Source of the DNA: Vogesella indigofera
Lineage (GTDB): Bacteria; Pseudomonadota; Gammaproteobacteria; Burkholderiales; Chromobacteriaceae
Direction: 5' to 3'
DNA length: 64,000 bases
Assembly: GCF_003633895.1 (NCBI RefSeq)
Contig: NZ_RBID01000019.1
Span: 62,001-126,000, forward strand
Shown: positions 1-8,495 of the stretch, one piece after another
Layout: each line of letters opens with the position of its first letter
How positions within the stretch are numbered: the stretch's first letter is position 1
Translations under genes and position numbers: made by a program
The notes under the pieces: model-generated
What the model was told of the DNA's origin: nothing
Seen by the model: the letters and a program-made list of their open reading frames with translations, nothing else
Databases searched by the model: none

Positions 1-515
1 TGTACCGCGGCGCCGCCGAGTACGACACCATCGCCGCGGTGAAGCAGGCGGTGGCTATCCCGGTGATCGCCAACGGCGACATCGACAGCCCGCACAAGGC
101 GAAGCAGGTGCTGGATGCGACTGGCGCCGACGCGATCATGATCGGCCGCGCCGCACAGGGGCGGCCGTGGATCTTCCGCGAGATCCAGCATTTTCTGGAT
201 ACCGGCGAGACGCTGCTGCCGCCGCGCATCAGCGAGATCGACGACATCATGCAGGGCCACCTCGACGAGCTGTACCGTTTTTACGGCGAATATTCCGGCT
301 GCCGCATCGCGCGCAAGCACATCGCCTGGTACACCCGCGGCCTGCGTGGCAGCAACGAATTCCGTCAGGCGATGTACGCGCTGGAATCGACCAGCACGCA
401 GCGCCAGGCAGTGGCACAGTATTTTGCGCAGCTTGCGGCCAGTTCCGAGCGGCTGGAGTACGTGTCCACCGGACCGCACGAGGACGAGGACGCGACAGCG
501 TGTGCGGGCGATTAA
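1..515 (+). CDS. dusB: tRNA-dihydrouridine synthase B, 3' part (5' end outside window)
   Basis: This is the C-terminal part of an FMN-dependent tRNA-dihydrouridine synthase, which reduces uridines in the tRNA D-loop. The open frame is already running at base 3 (YRGAAEYDTIAAVK), so the gene starts upstream of the window and the first ATG seen is internal. The segment IPVIANGDI followed by GADAIMIGRAAQGRPWIF is the typical phosphate/FMN-binding end of the Dus TIM barrel, followed by the helical tRNA-binding domain. fis follows after 23 bp, the dusB-fis arrangement known from many proteobacteria, so the two are probably co-transcribed. Assignment to DusB rather than DusA or DusC rests on the fis linkage. 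Confidence 0.9.
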   Translation, partial: YRGAAEYDTIAAVKQAVAIPVIANGDIDSPHKAKQVLDATGADAIMIGRAAQGRPWIFREIQHFLDTGETLLPPRISEIDDIMQGHLDELYRFYGEYSGCRIARKHIAWYTRGLRGSNEFRQAMYALESTSTQRQAVAQYFAQLAASSERLEYVSTGPHEDEDATACAGD

Positions 516-538
516 GCAACAATACGAAGCGGCAAACC

Positions 539-778
539 ATGAACAACAATAACGACGATATTTCCCATTGCGTCAGGCTGGCGATGGAGCAGTACTTCCG
601 CGACCTGGACGGCGAGATGCCGGCCGCCATCTATGACATGGTGCTGGCGCGGGTGGAAAAACCGCTGCTGGAGGTGGTGCTCAACCACACCCAGGGCAAC
701 CAGACGCGCGCGGCCGAGCTGCTCGGCCTCAACCGCAACACGCTGCGCAAGAAGATGAAATCGTACGACCTGATTTGA
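539..778 (+). CDS. fis: Fis family nucleoid-associated DNA-binding protein
   Basis: This is a 79-residue Fis-type protein. The C-terminal helix-turn-helix is clear (NQTRAAELLGLNRNTLRKKM), preceded by the dimerisation helices (YDMVLARVEKPLLEVVLNHT). Fis bends DNA and modulates rRNA, recombination and growth-phase genes. The N-terminal beta-hairpin arm of the 98-residue E. coli protein is largely missing, as is usual in betaproteobacterial Fis. The ATG at 539 was chosen because it gives the normal length; the frame is open further upstream only inside dusB. A strong terminator follows directly. Confidence 0.93.
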   Translation: MNNNNDDISHCVRLAMEQYFRDLDGEMPAAIYDMVLARVEKPLLEVVLNHTQGNQTRAAELLGLNRNTLRKKMKSYDLI

Positions 779-783
779 AACCG

Positions 784-815
784 AAGCCATCCGCCGTCGC
801 GGATGGCTTTTCTTT
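784..815 (+). terminator. Rho-independent terminator after fis
   Basis: An 11-bp perfect stem (AAGCCATCCGC, loop CGTC, GCGGATGGCTT) runs into a T-rich tract. It ends the dusB-fis transcript. Confidence 0.9.
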
Positions 816-827
816 GGATAACGAACT

Positions 828-892
828 CCCCTGCAGCGCAGGGGCGGGGGACGGGATCACCAGCACCGGCCGGCGCCAGCGCGCCGGCCGGT
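828..892 (+). promoter_or_regulatory. Two GC hairpins in the purH upstream region
   Basis: Two perfect stems lie between the fis terminator and purH: CCCCTGC / GCAGGGG (828-834 and 838-844, loop AGC) and ACCGGCCGGCGC / GCGCCGGCCGGT (865-876 and 881-892, loop CAGC). Neither is followed by a T tract, so they do not look like terminators. They could be leader RNA structure, an operator or a mobile-repeat relic. I cannot match them to a known purine riboswitch. Confidence 0.4.
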
Positions 893-962
893 ATACAGCA
901 AGATTTGAGTTGGCCGCGGGCGTGCCCGTTGCCACGTTTTACTTTGAAGGCGGTAGAAAACC

Positions 963-2540
963 ATGACCAAGATCGAACGTGCGCTGATCAGCGTTTCTGA
1001 CAAAACCGGCGTACTGGCATTTGCCCAGGCCCTGGCCGGCTTTGGTGTCGAAATCCTCTCCACCGGCGGCACCTCCAAGCTGCTGCGCGACGCCGGCGTG
1101 CCGGTGATCGACGTATCGGATTACACCGGCTTTCCGGAAATGCTGGACGGCCGGGTCAAGACCCTGCACCCGAAAGTGCACGGCGGCATCCTCGGCCGTC
1201 GCGACCTGCCGGAGCACGTCGCCACCATGCAGGAACACGGCATCGGCAACATCGATCTGGTCTGTGTCAACCTCTACCCGTTCGAAGCCACCATCGCCAA
1301 CCCGGACTGCCCGCTGGAAGACGCCATCGAGAACATCGACATCGGCGGCCCGACCATGGTGCGCTCCGCTGCGAAAAACTGGCAGCACGTGGCCATCGTC
1401 ACCGATGCCGCTGACTACGACACCTTGGCCGCAGAAATGACGGCCAACGGCGGCAAGCTGTCCAAGCTGACCCGTCTCAACCTGTCGAAGAAGGCGTTCA
1501 CCCACACCGCCGCCTACGACGGTGCGATCTCCAACTACCTGACCAGCCTGGTCGAAGGCGTCGACAGCGGCGTGCCGGAACGCGTGGCGTTCCCGAACCG
1601 CCTCAACGCGCAGTTCATCAAGGTGCAGGACATGCGCTACGGCGAGAACCCGCACCAGGCTGCCGCCTTCTACCGCGACCTCGATCCGGCCGCCGGCACC
1701 ATCGCCGGTTACCGCCAGCTGCAGGGCAAGGAACTGTCCTACAACAACATCGCCGACGCCGATGCGGCGTGGGAAGCGGTGAAGACCTTCGACGCGCCGG
1801 CCTGCGTGATCGTCAAGCACGCCAACCCGTGCGGCGTGGCCATCGCCGCCGATACGCTGACTGCCTACAAGCTGGCGTTCGCCACCGACACCACCAGCGC
1901 CTTCGGCGGCATCATCGCCTTCAACCGTCCGGTGGATGCCGAGACCGTTGAAGCGGTGACCGGCCAGTTCTTGGAAGTGCTGATGGCCCCGGCGTTCACC
2001 GACGAAGCGAAGGCCATCATCGCCGCCAAGAAAAACGTGCGCGTGCTGGAGATCCCGCTGGAAGCCGGCGCCAACCGCTACGAGCTGAAGCGCGTCGGCG
2101 GCGGCGTGCTGGTGCAGACCCCGGACATCCGCAACGTCGGCCTGGACGAGCTGCGCGTGGTGACCAAGCGTGCGCCGACCGAACAGGAAATGGCCGACCT
2201 GCTGTTCGCCTGGCGCGTCGCCAAGTACGTGAAGTCCAACGCGATCGTGTTCTGCAAGAACGGCCAGACCGCCGGTATCGGCGCCGGCCAGATGAGCCGT
2301 GTCGACTCCACCCGCATCGCCGCGCGCAAGGCGCAGGATGCCGGCCTCAGCCTGATCGGTGCCGTGGCCTCGTCGGACGCGTTCTTCCCGTTCCGCGACG
2401 GCATCGACGTGATCGCCGAGCAGGGCATCAAGGCCATCATCCAGCCGGGCGGCTCGATGCGTGACGACGAGGTGTTCGCCGCCGCCGACGAGCACGGCAT
2501 CGCCATGGTGCTGACCGGCGTGCGTCACTTCCGCCACTAA
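963..2540 (+). CDS. purH: Bifunctional AICAR formyltransferase / IMP cyclohydrolase
   Basis: This 525-residue protein catalyses the last two steps of de novo purine synthesis: formylation of AICAR with 10-formyl-THF and cyclisation to IMP. The N-terminal MGS-like cyclohydrolase domain begins [11 protein letters not shown] and contains [10 protein letters not shown] and [10 protein letters not shown]. The transformylase domain carries the Lys-His pair in [12 protein letters not shown], and the protein ends GVRHFRH as expected. Length matches the family (E. coli 529). A weak Shine-Dalgarno (GAAGGCGG) lies just upstream of ATG 963. purD follows 73 bp downstream, a common pairing, with an inverted-repeat element between them. 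Confidence 0.97.
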   Translation: MTKIERALISVSDKTGVLAFAQALAGFGVEILSTGGTSKLLRDAGVPVIDVSDYTGFPEMLDGRVKTLHPKVHGGILGRRDLPEHVATMQEHGIGNIDLVCVNLYPFEATIANPDCPLEDAIENIDIGGPTMVRSAAKNWQHVAIVTDAADYDTLAAEMTANGGKLSKLTRLNLSKKAFTHTAAYDGAISNYLTSLVEGVDSGVPERVAFPNRLNAQFIKVQDMRYGENPHQAAAFYRDLDPAAGTIAGYRQLQGKELSYNNIADADAAWEAVKTFDAPACVIVKHANPCGVAIAADTLTAYKLAFATDTTSAFGGIIAFNRPVDAETVEAVTGQFLEVLMAPAFTDEAKAIIAAKKNVRVLEIPLEAGANRYELKRVGGGVLVQTPDIRNVGLDELRVVTKRAPTEQEMADLLFAWRVAKYVKSNAIVFCKNGQTAGIGAGQMSRVDSTRIAARKAQDAGLSLIGAVASSDAFFPFRDGIDVIAEQGIKAIIQPGGSMRDDEVFAAADEHGIAMVLTGVRHFRH

Positions 2541-2557
2541 TCTTCAATCGTTGCAAA

Positions 2558-2582
2558 GGTTGGCCGCAGCCTGCGGCCAACC
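2558..2582. repeat. Inverted pair of the GGTTGGCCGCA motif after purH
   Basis: GGTTGGCCGCA (2558-2568) and its exact reverse complement (2572-2582) are separated by 3 bp, giving an 11-bp perfect stem 17 bp after the purH stop. There is no T tract. It could act as a hairpin or weak terminator between purH and purD and is one of the paired copies of the dispersed motif. Confidence 0.85.
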
Positions 2583-2613
2583 GTGGCAGACCCGACCTCA
2601 AGGAAGCTGAGTC

Positions 2614-3891
2614 ATGAAAGTACTCGTTATCGGTTCCGGCGGCCGCGAACACGCGCTGGCCTGGCGTGTGGCGCAATCGCCGCGCGTGTCCAAGGTATTC
2701 GTGGCGCCGGGTAACGCCGGTACCGCGCTCGATCCGCACCTGAGCAATGTCGCCATCACGGCCATTCCCGAGCTGATCGAGTTTGTAAAGCACGAGCAGA
2801 TCGAACTGACCGTGGTCGGCCCGGAAGCGCCGCTGGCCGCCGGCGTGGTCGACGCCTTCCGCGCCGCCGGCCTGAAGATCTTCGGCCCGACGCAGTACTG
2901 CGCGCAGCTGGAAAGCTCCAAGGACTTCGCCAAGGCGTTCATGCAGCGCCACGGCATTCCGACCGCCGGCTACGAAACCTTCAGCGATGCCGCTGCCGCC
3001 CACGACTACGTTGCCCGCAAGGGTGCGCCGATCGTGATCAAGGCCGACGGCTTGGCCGCCGGCAAGGGCGTGGTGGTGGCGATGACGCTGGACGAGGCGC
3101 ACGCCGCGATCGACGACATGCTGCTGGGCAACAAGATGGGTGACGCCGGCTCGCGCGTGGTGATCGAGGACTTCCTCGAAGGCGAGGAAGCCAGCTTCAT
3201 CGTGATGGTCGACGGCGACAACGTGCTGGCGATGGCCACCAGCCAGGACCACAAGCGCCTGCTCGACGGCGACATGGGCCCCAACACCGGCGGCATGGGC
3301 GCCTACAGCCCGGCACCGGTGGTGACGCCGGAAGTGCACCACCGCGCGATGCGCGACATCATCCTGCCGACGGTGCGCGGCATGAAGGCCGACGGTCACA
3401 GCTATACCGGCTTCCTGTACGCCGGGCTGATGATCGACAAGCAGGGCAACCCGTACACCATCGAGTTCAACTGCCGCTTCGGCGATCCGGAAACGCAGCC
3501 GATCATGGCGCGCCTGAAATCCGACTTCACCGTGTTGCTGGAGGCCGGCATCAACGGCACCCTCGACAAGGTGGAAGCGGAGTGGGACCGCCGCGTGGCG
3601 ATGGGCGTGGTGCTGGCTGCCGCCGGCTACCCGGACGCGCCGCGCAAGGGTGACGTGATCAGCGCCATCCCGGCCGCCACCGACGACACCTTCACCTTCC
3701 ACGCCGGCAGCAGCGTCAACGACGCCGGCCAGCTGGTTACCAGCGGCGGCCGCGTACTGTGCGTGGTTGGCCTCGGCGACAGCGTGCGCGTGGCACAGCA
3801 GAAGGCGTACGCGGTCGCCGACCAGATCCAGTTCGCCGGCAAGCAGCTGCGCCGCGACATCGGCAACCGCGCACTGAACCGCGCCAAGTAA
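2614..3891 (+). CDS. purD: Phosphoribosylamine-glycine ligase (GARS)
   Basis: The 425-residue ATP-grasp enzyme joins glycine to phosphoribosylamine in purine synthesis. The N-terminal domain starts with VLVIGSGGREHALAW, and ATP-grasp signatures follow (VIKADGLAAGKGVVVA, then FNCRFGDPETQP, which carries the metal-binding residues). Length is typical (E. coli 429). A good Shine-Dalgarno (AAGGAAG) lies 9 bp upstream of the ATG. It is probably read with purH. Confidence 0.97.
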   Translation: MKVLVIGSGGREHALAWRVAQSPRVSKVFVAPGNAGTALDPHLSNVAITAIPELIEFVKHEQIELTVVGPEAPLAAGVVDAFRAAGLKIFGPTQYCAQLESSKDFAKAFMQRHGIPTAGYETFSDAAAAHDYVARKGAPIVIKADGLAAGKGVVVAMTLDEAHAAIDDMLLGNKMGDAGSRVVIEDFLEGEEASFIVMVDGDNVLAMATSQDHKRLLDGDMGPNTGGMGAYSPAPVVTPEVHHRAMRDIILPTVRGMKADGHSYTGFLYAGLMIDKQGNPYTIEFNCRFGDPETQPIMARLKSDFTVLLEAGINGTLDKVEAEWDRRVAMGVVLAAAGYPDAPRKGDVISAIPAATDDTFTFHAGSSVNDAGQLVTSGGRVLCVVGLGDSVRVAQQKAYAVADQIQFAGKQLRRDIGNRALNRAK

Positions 3892-3910
3892 GGCGTGACG
3901 GCAGGCAGGC

Positions 3911-3935
3911 AACGGCACCTTCGGGTGCCGTTTTT
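3911..3935 (+). terminator. Rho-independent terminator after purD
   Basis: The stem AACGGCACC / GGTGCCGTT with a TTCG tetraloop is followed by a T run. It closes the purH-purD unit. Confidence 0.92.
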
Positions 3936-4021
3936 CATGGTGGCTACCGCGGCAAAGCTTGCGGCAGCGGGCCGCGCGCGCGGTCTACACTGCAGTAAGC
4001 GTTGGCAAGAAAGGGTATGCC

Positions 4022-4747
4022 ATGAACTTCCTGCGTCGCGTTGGCCTGCTGTGTTGCCTGGCGTTGCCCCTGCACGCCGCCGAGCCGCTGCAGCTGCGGC
4101 TGCTGACCGAAGACTACCCGCCGTTCAACATGCAGCTGGCGGACGGCCGGATCGGCGGCCTGTCCAGCGACATCGTGCGCGAGATCCTGCGCCGCGCCGG
4201 CATCGGCTACCGCATCGAGCTGCTGCCGTGGGTGCGCGCCTACAACAGCGCGGTGCTGGAGCCGAACACCTGCGTCTACTCCACCACCCGCACCGAGCAG
4301 CGCGAGCACCAGCTGCAGTGGATCGGCCCGGTGGTGGAAAACCCGTGGGTGCTGTACGGCCGCGACGACGGGCCGCAGGAGCTGAGCAATCTGGAGGCGG
4401 CGCGGCGCTACCGGCTGGGCGGCTATTCCGGCGACGCGGTGGCGCAGTACCTGATCAGCCGCGGCTTCGAGGTCGATCTGGCGTCCAACGACGTGCAGAA
4501 CCTGCGCAAGCTGCAGGCCGGCCGCATCGACCTGTGGGCGACCGGCAAGTATCTCGGCGCCGCGCTGGTGGCGCGCGAAAAGGCCACCAGGCTGCGCCCG
4601 CTGCTGACCTTCAACACCACCTTTCTCTACCTCGCCTGCAACCAGATGATGGCGGACGGCACGGTGCGGCTGCTCAACGAGCACCTGCGAGGGATGCACA
4701 AAGACGGCACAGTGGCTAGAATCAACGCCCGTTACCTGAACGACTGA
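4022..4747 (+). CDS. Periplasmic solute-binding protein, family 3-like
   Basis: This is a 241-residue secreted protein resembling the amino-acid-binding (SBP_bac_3) family. It has a signal peptide (MNFLRRVGLLCCLALPLHA, cleavage after AHA/AEP region) and the family opening LRLLTEDYPPFNMQLADG with GLSSDIVREILRRAG. ATG 4022 was preferred over upstream in-frame starts because it begins the signal peptide. No permease or ATPase gene is adjacent, so it may be an orphan sensor-type binding protein of the kind common in Chromobacteriaceae rather than part of an importer. The ligand cannot be told. Confidence 0.8.
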   Translation: MNFLRRVGLLCCLALPLHAAEPLQLRLLTEDYPPFNMQLADGRIGGLSSDIVREILRRAGIGYRIELLPWVRAYNSAVLEPNTCVYSTTRTEQREHQLQWIGPVVENPWVLYGRDDGPQELSNLEAARRYRLGGYSGDAVAQYLISRGFEVDLASNDVQNLRKLQAGRIDLWATGKYLGAALVAREKATRLRPLLTFNTTFLYLACNQMMADGTVRLLNEHLRGMHKDGTVARINARYLND

Positions 4748-4806
4748 ACGGAACCCGCCGCGCCGTGTGCGGTCTGTCCGGTCATCACCTTGCGACCTGC
4801 CATTAC

Positions 4807-5379
4807 GTGAACCGTCAATTTCCCCGTCTGCCCCGCCACGGGCAACAGCGTGCCGCGCGCGGCCACCTGCAGCAGGGTGGCGTGATCGCCTACGCCACCG
4901 AGTCCTGTTTCGGGCTGGGCTGCGATCCGTTCGACGTGCGCGCCATCCGCCGCCTGCTGGCGATCAAGGCGCGCCCCAACCACAAGGGCCTGATCGTGAT
5001 TGCGGCCAACCTTGAGCAGCTGCGGCCGCTGATCCGGCCGCTGACGCCGGCGCAGCTGGCCGTCGTCAACCGCTACTGGCCGGGGCCGTACACCTTTTTG
5101 CTGCCGGCCGCGCCGCGGGTGCCGGCACTGCTGCGCGGTCGCCACGACAAGATCGCGGTGCGCATCACCGCCCACGGCGAGGCGGCGGCGCTGTGCCTGG
5201 CGCTGGGCCACGCCATCGTGTCGACCTCGGCCAACCGCGCCGGCCAGCGCTCGCTGAAGACGGCGCGCGGCTGCCGCCAGGCCTTCGGCGCGCGGGTGCT
5301 GACGCTGCAGGGCCGCATCGGCAAGCGGCGCAAGCCTTCCACCATCATCGATCTCGATACCGGTCGCGTACTGCGCTGA
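4807..5379 (+). CDS. tsaC: Threonylcarbamoyl-AMP synthase (YrdC/Sua5 family)
   Basis: TsaC makes threonylcarbamoyl-AMP from threonine, bicarbonate and ATP for the universal t6A37 tRNA modification. The YrdC core is clear: GGVIAYATESCFGLGCDP near the N-terminus, KARPNHKGLIV, YWPGPYTFLLPA, and IVSTSANRAG. The product is about 190 residues, the short TsaC form without a Sua5 extension. Two GTG starts are in frame (4765 and 4807). I prefer 4807 on family length, but neither has a convincing Shine-Dalgarno. A full-length copy of the dispersed motif encodes IAANLEQ inside it. tolQ follows after 20 bp. Confidence 0.87.
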   Translation: MNRQFPRLPRHGQQRAARGHLQQGGVIAYATESCFGLGCDPFDVRAIRRLLAIKARPNHKGLIVIAANLEQLRPLIRPLTPAQLAVVNRYWPGPYTFLLPAAPRVPALLRGRHDKIAVRITAHGEAAALCLALGHAIVSTSANRAGQRSLKTARGCRQAFGARVLTLQGRIGKRRKPSTIIDLDTGRVLR

Positions 5380-5399
5380 CCGCCAACCCAGGAGCCATC

Positions 5400-6068
5400 G
5401 TGCAAGAACTTTCGGTCATTGGTCTTATCCTCCATGCCAGCCTGCCGGTGCAGCTGGTGATGGCGGGGCTGGTGGTGCTGTCCCTGCTGTCGTGGGGCAT
5501 CATCTTCAACAAGCTGGCGGTACTGCGCCGCGCCCGCCTCGCCACCCAGGACTTCGAGCAGCAGTTCTGGAGCGGCATCGACCTCAACCGCCTGTACGAG
5601 GACACCCGCCAGCATCACCGCTCCACCGGGGTGGAGAAGCTGTTCCAGGCCGGTTTTGCCGAGTTCATCAAGCTGCGGCGCCAGGGCGGTGTCGACAATT
5701 CCGAGCAGCTGGACGGCGCCCGCCGCGCGATGCGCGCCGCCGCGCAGCGCGAGCTGGACGCGCTGGACCACCACAACAGCTTCCTCGCCACCGTCGGCTC
5801 GGTCAGCCCCTATATCGGCCTGTTCGGCACGGTGTGGGGCATCATGCACGCCTTCATCGGCCTGGGTAACGCCGGCCAGGCCACGCTGGCCACGGTGGCG
5901 CCGGGCATCGCCGAGGCGCTGATCGCCACCGCCATCGGCCTGTTCGCGGCGATCCCGGCGGTGGTGGCCTACAACCGCTTCGCCGCCGACGTCGACCGCC
6001 TCGCCGGCCGTTTCGATTCCTTCATGGAAGAGTTTTCCAATATCCTGCAAAGGTTGGCCGCACGCTGA
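5400..6068 (+). CDS. tolQ: TolQ/ExbB-type proton channel subunit
   Basis: This is a 222-residue inner-membrane protein of the TolQ/ExbB/MotA family, which with TolR/ExbD converts proton-motive force into motion of TolA or TonB. It has one membrane segment near the N-terminus (LPVQLVMAGLVVLSLLSWGI) and two after residue 130, including GTVWGIMHAFIGLG and TAIGLFAAIPAVVAYN. The C-terminus FMEEFSNILQR is TolQ-like. GTG 5400 is preceded by AGGAG. Unusually, no tolR, tolA, tolB or pal follows; a GST gene does. The last codons (QRLAAR) are formed by a copy of the dispersed motif at 6052-6062, so the gene ends exactly at a possible recombination signal. Confidence 0.88.
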   Translation: MQELSVIGLILHASLPVQLVMAGLVVLSLLSWGIIFNKLAVLRRARLATQDFEQQFWSGIDLNRLYEDTRQHHRSTGVEKLFQAGFAEFIKLRRQGGVDNSEQLDGARRAMRAAAQRELDALDHHNSFLATVGSVSPYIGLFGTVWGIMHAFIGLGNAGQATLATVAPGIAEALIATAIGLFAAIPAVVAYNRFAADVDRLAGRFDSFMEEFSNILQRLAAR

Positions 6069-6187
6069 CGCGGCGTGCCGGCCGCCGCCGTGCCGTGGCG
6101 CATGGCCAAGCTGCCGCAGATTTCCCCCGCAACAAGCCGTACGGCCGGCGCCAGCCGGCGCCCGGCCACCAACGCTAAGGACACGCA

Positions 6188-6811
6188 ATGCTGCAGATAC
6201 TCGGTAGGGCATCGTCGATCAATGTGCGCAAGGTCCTCTGGACCTGCGCCGAGCTGGACATCGCATTCGAGCGCGAGGACTGGGGCGCCGGCTTCCGCTC
6301 GACGCACAGTCCTGAATTCATGGCGCTGAATCCCAACGCCATGGTGCCGGTGATCAGGGACGACGATTTTGTGCTGTGGGAATCCAATACCATCATCCGC
6401 TACCTGGCGTCCCGCTACGGCGGCGAGTCGTTCTATCCGACGCCAGCGCAGGCCAGGGCCAGGGTGGACCAATGGCTGGACTGGCAGGCCACGGATCTCA
6501 ACAACTCGTGGAGCTATGCCTTCATGTCGCTGGTTCGGCATTCGCCGCAACACCAGGATAGCGCCGCGCTGGCGCAGGCGTGCAGCACGTGGTCGCGGCA
6601 TATGGCCATCCTCGAGCGACAGCTGGACCGCACCGGGGCCTACGTCAGCGGCGACGCGTTTTCGCTCGCCGACATCGCCATCGGGCTGTCGGTACACCGC
6701 TGGTTTGCCACCCCGCTCGCGCATCCGCCGCTGCCGGCGGTGGCGGCCTATTACGAGCGGCTGAGCCAGCGGCCGGGCTACCTGCTGCACGGCAGGAACG
6801 GCATGCCCTGA
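6188..6811 (+). CDS. Glutathione S-transferase family protein
   Basis: This 207-residue protein has a thioredoxin-fold N-terminal domain ([17 protein letters not shown], then [19 protein letters not shown], where the cis-Pro and Glu-Ser contact the gamma-glutamyl part of glutathione) and an all-helical C-terminal domain with the structural motif FSLADIAIG. It probably conjugates or reduces electrophiles with glutathione; the substrate is unknown. ATG 6188 has AAGGA at the right distance. It sits alone between tolQ and a terminator, which looks like an insertion into a former tol cluster or a rearranged locus. Confidence 0.88.
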   Translation: MLQILGRASSINVRKVLWTCAELDIAFEREDWGAGFRSTHSPEFMALNPNAMVPVIRDDDFVLWESNTIIRYLASRYGGESFYPTPAQARARVDQWLDWQATDLNNSWSYAFMSLVRHSPQHQDSAALAQACSTWSRHMAILERQLDRTGAYVSGDAFSLADIAIGLSVHRWFATPLAHPPLPAVAAYYERLSQRPGYLLHGRNGMP

Positions 6812-6851
6812 GCGCACGGGCCGCGGTGTCACTCCTGCCCGCCCCGAGCCA

Positions 6852-6878
6852 AAGCCGACGCCCCGCGTCGGCTTTTTT
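6852..6878 (+). terminator. Rho-independent terminator after the GST gene
   Basis: The stem AAGCCGACGC / GCGTCGGCTT with loop CCC is followed by six T residues. Confidence 0.92.
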
Positions 6879-6967
6879 CATGCCCTCACAGCCTGGGCAG
6901 CGCAGTGGCGCGCAGGGTCTACAGTGAAGCAAGCGGCAGGCGGCCGCAGGCAACCGGCAGGAGAACG

Positions 6968-8350
6968 ATGATGAGCGCAGTACGGATGGAACGGGACAGC
7001 ATGGGCGAGCTGGCGGTGCCGGCCGACGCCCTCTACGGCGCGCAGACCCAGCGTGCGGTGCAGAATTTTCCGGTCAGCGGCCAGCGCCTGCCGGAAGGCT
7101 TCATTCGCGCGCTGCTGCTGGCCAAGTTGGCGGCGGCGCGCGCCAATGTCGCGCTGGGGCAGCTGACGGCGGCGCAGGGCGACGCCATCGCCGCCGCCTG
7201 CCGCCAGCTGCTGGACGACGCGGCGCTGATGACGCACTTTCCGCTGGACGTGTACCAGACCGGCTCCGGCACCAGCAGCAACATGAACGCCAACGAGGTG
7301 ATCGCCACCCTCGCCAGCCGCGCGCTGGGCAGCGCGGTGAGCGCCAACGACCACGTCAACTGCGCACAGAGCAGCAACGATACCATCCCCAGCGCCATCC
7401 ACATCGCGGCGGCGCTGGCGCTGCGCGAGCAGCTGCTGCCGGCCTTGCAGCACCTGCAACAGACCACGCAGGCCAAGGCGCAGCAGGTCGATCACCACAT
7501 CAAGACCGGCCGCACCCACCTGATGGACGCGATGCCGGTACGCCTCGGCCAGAGCCTGAACGGCTGGGCGCAGCAGATTGCGGCCAACGTTGGCCACCTG
7601 CAGCAGCTGCGGCCCAGCCTGCTGCAGCTGGCGCAGGGCGGCACCGCGGTCGGCACCGGCATCAACGCCGACCCGCGCTTCGCCGCCCGTTTCTGCCAGG
7701 AACTGCAGGCGCTGACCGGGTTGGCGTTCGTGCCGGCGCCGGACTATTTCGCGGCGATGGGGGCGCAGGACACCGCGGTGGCGCTGTCCGGCCAGCTGCG
7801 CACCACCGCGGTGTCGCTGATGAAGATCGCCAACGACCTGCGCTGGATGAATTCCGGGCCGCTGGCCGGGCTGGGCGAGATCGAGCTGGAGGCGCTGCAG
7901 CCGGGCTCGTCCATCATGCCGGGCAAGGTCAACCCGGTGATCCCGGAGGCGACCTGCATGGTGGCGGCGCAGGTGATCGGGCTGGATGCAGCGATTGCGG
8001 TGGCGGGGCAGTCCGGCAATTTCGAGCTCAACGTGATGCTGCCGCTGATCGCCAGCAACCTGCTGAGCAGCATCGCGCTGCTGGCCAATGTGTCGCGGCT
8101 GCTGGCGGACAAGGCCATCGCCGGTTTCAGCGTCAACGAGTCGCGGCTGCAGCAGGCGCTGGCGCGCAACCCGATCCTGGTCACCGCGCTGAATCCGGTG
8201 ATCGGCTACGCCCGCGCCGCCGAGATCGCCAAGCAGGCCTACCGCGAGGGCCGTGCCATCATCGATGTCGCCGCCGAAAACACCGGTCTCGACCGCGACG
8301 AGCTGGCGCGGTTGCTGGACCCGGCCAAGCTGACCCGCGGCGGGCTGTGA
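6968..8350 (+). CDS. fumC: Class II fumarate hydratase
   Basis: This 460-residue, oxygen-stable, iron-free fumarase interconverts fumarate and malate in the TCA cycle. Family marks include the N-terminal ERDSMGELAVPADALYGAQTQ, TGSGTSSNMNANEV, SSNDTIPSA, the active-site HIKTGRTHLMDA, and the signature GSSIMPGKVNP. Two adjacent ATGs occur at 6968 and 6971; AGGAGA just upstream supports either. It is monocistronic by context, lying between a terminator and a convergent gene. It encodes a partial palindrome of the dispersed motif at 7579-7596. Confidence 0.95.
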   Translation: MMSAVRMERDSMGELAVPADALYGAQTQRAVQNFPVSGQRLPEGFIRALLLAKLAAARANVALGQLTAAQGDAIAAACRQLLDDAALMTHFPLDVYQTGSGTSSNMNANEVIATLASRALGSAVSANDHVNCAQSSNDTIPSAIHIAAALALREQLLPALQHLQQTTQAKAQQVDHHIKTGRTHLMDAMPVRLGQSLNGWAQQIAANVGHLQQLRPSLLQLAQGGTAVGTGINADPRFAARFCQELQALTGLAFVPAPDYFAAMGAQDTAVALSGQLRTTAVSLMKIANDLRWMNSGPLAGLGEIELEALQPGSSIMPGKVNPVIPEATCMVAAQVIGLDAAIAVAGQSGNFELNVMLPLIASNLLSSIALLANVSRLLADKAIAGFSVNESRLQQALARNPILVTALNPVIGYARAAEIAKQAYREGRAIIDVAAENTGLDRDELARLLDPAKLTRGGL

Positions 8351-8353
8351 CGC

Positions 8354-8425
8354 TGCGGCCAACGTTGGCCGCCGTCGTCGAGTATCTGCGGCGTGCAGGT
8401 GTGCGCTGTTCAGCACGCCTGCACG
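8354..8425. repeat. Motif palindrome and hairpin between convergent fumC and chemoreceptor genes
   Basis: Two structures follow fumC. At 8354-8372 two overlapping copies of the dispersed motif form a palindrome centred on AACGTT. At 8392-8425 a 13-bp nearly perfect stem (CGTGCAGGTGTGC / GCACGCCTGCACG, 8-nt loop) could terminate transcription from either side, although it lacks a T tract. Confidence 0.6.
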
Positions 8426-8495
8426 ACGTGCCAGCACGGCTTGCTTGGCCGTGTGCGCCGTGTCGCGCGCAGGCTTGCCCGGTGAAGACCGCCGC

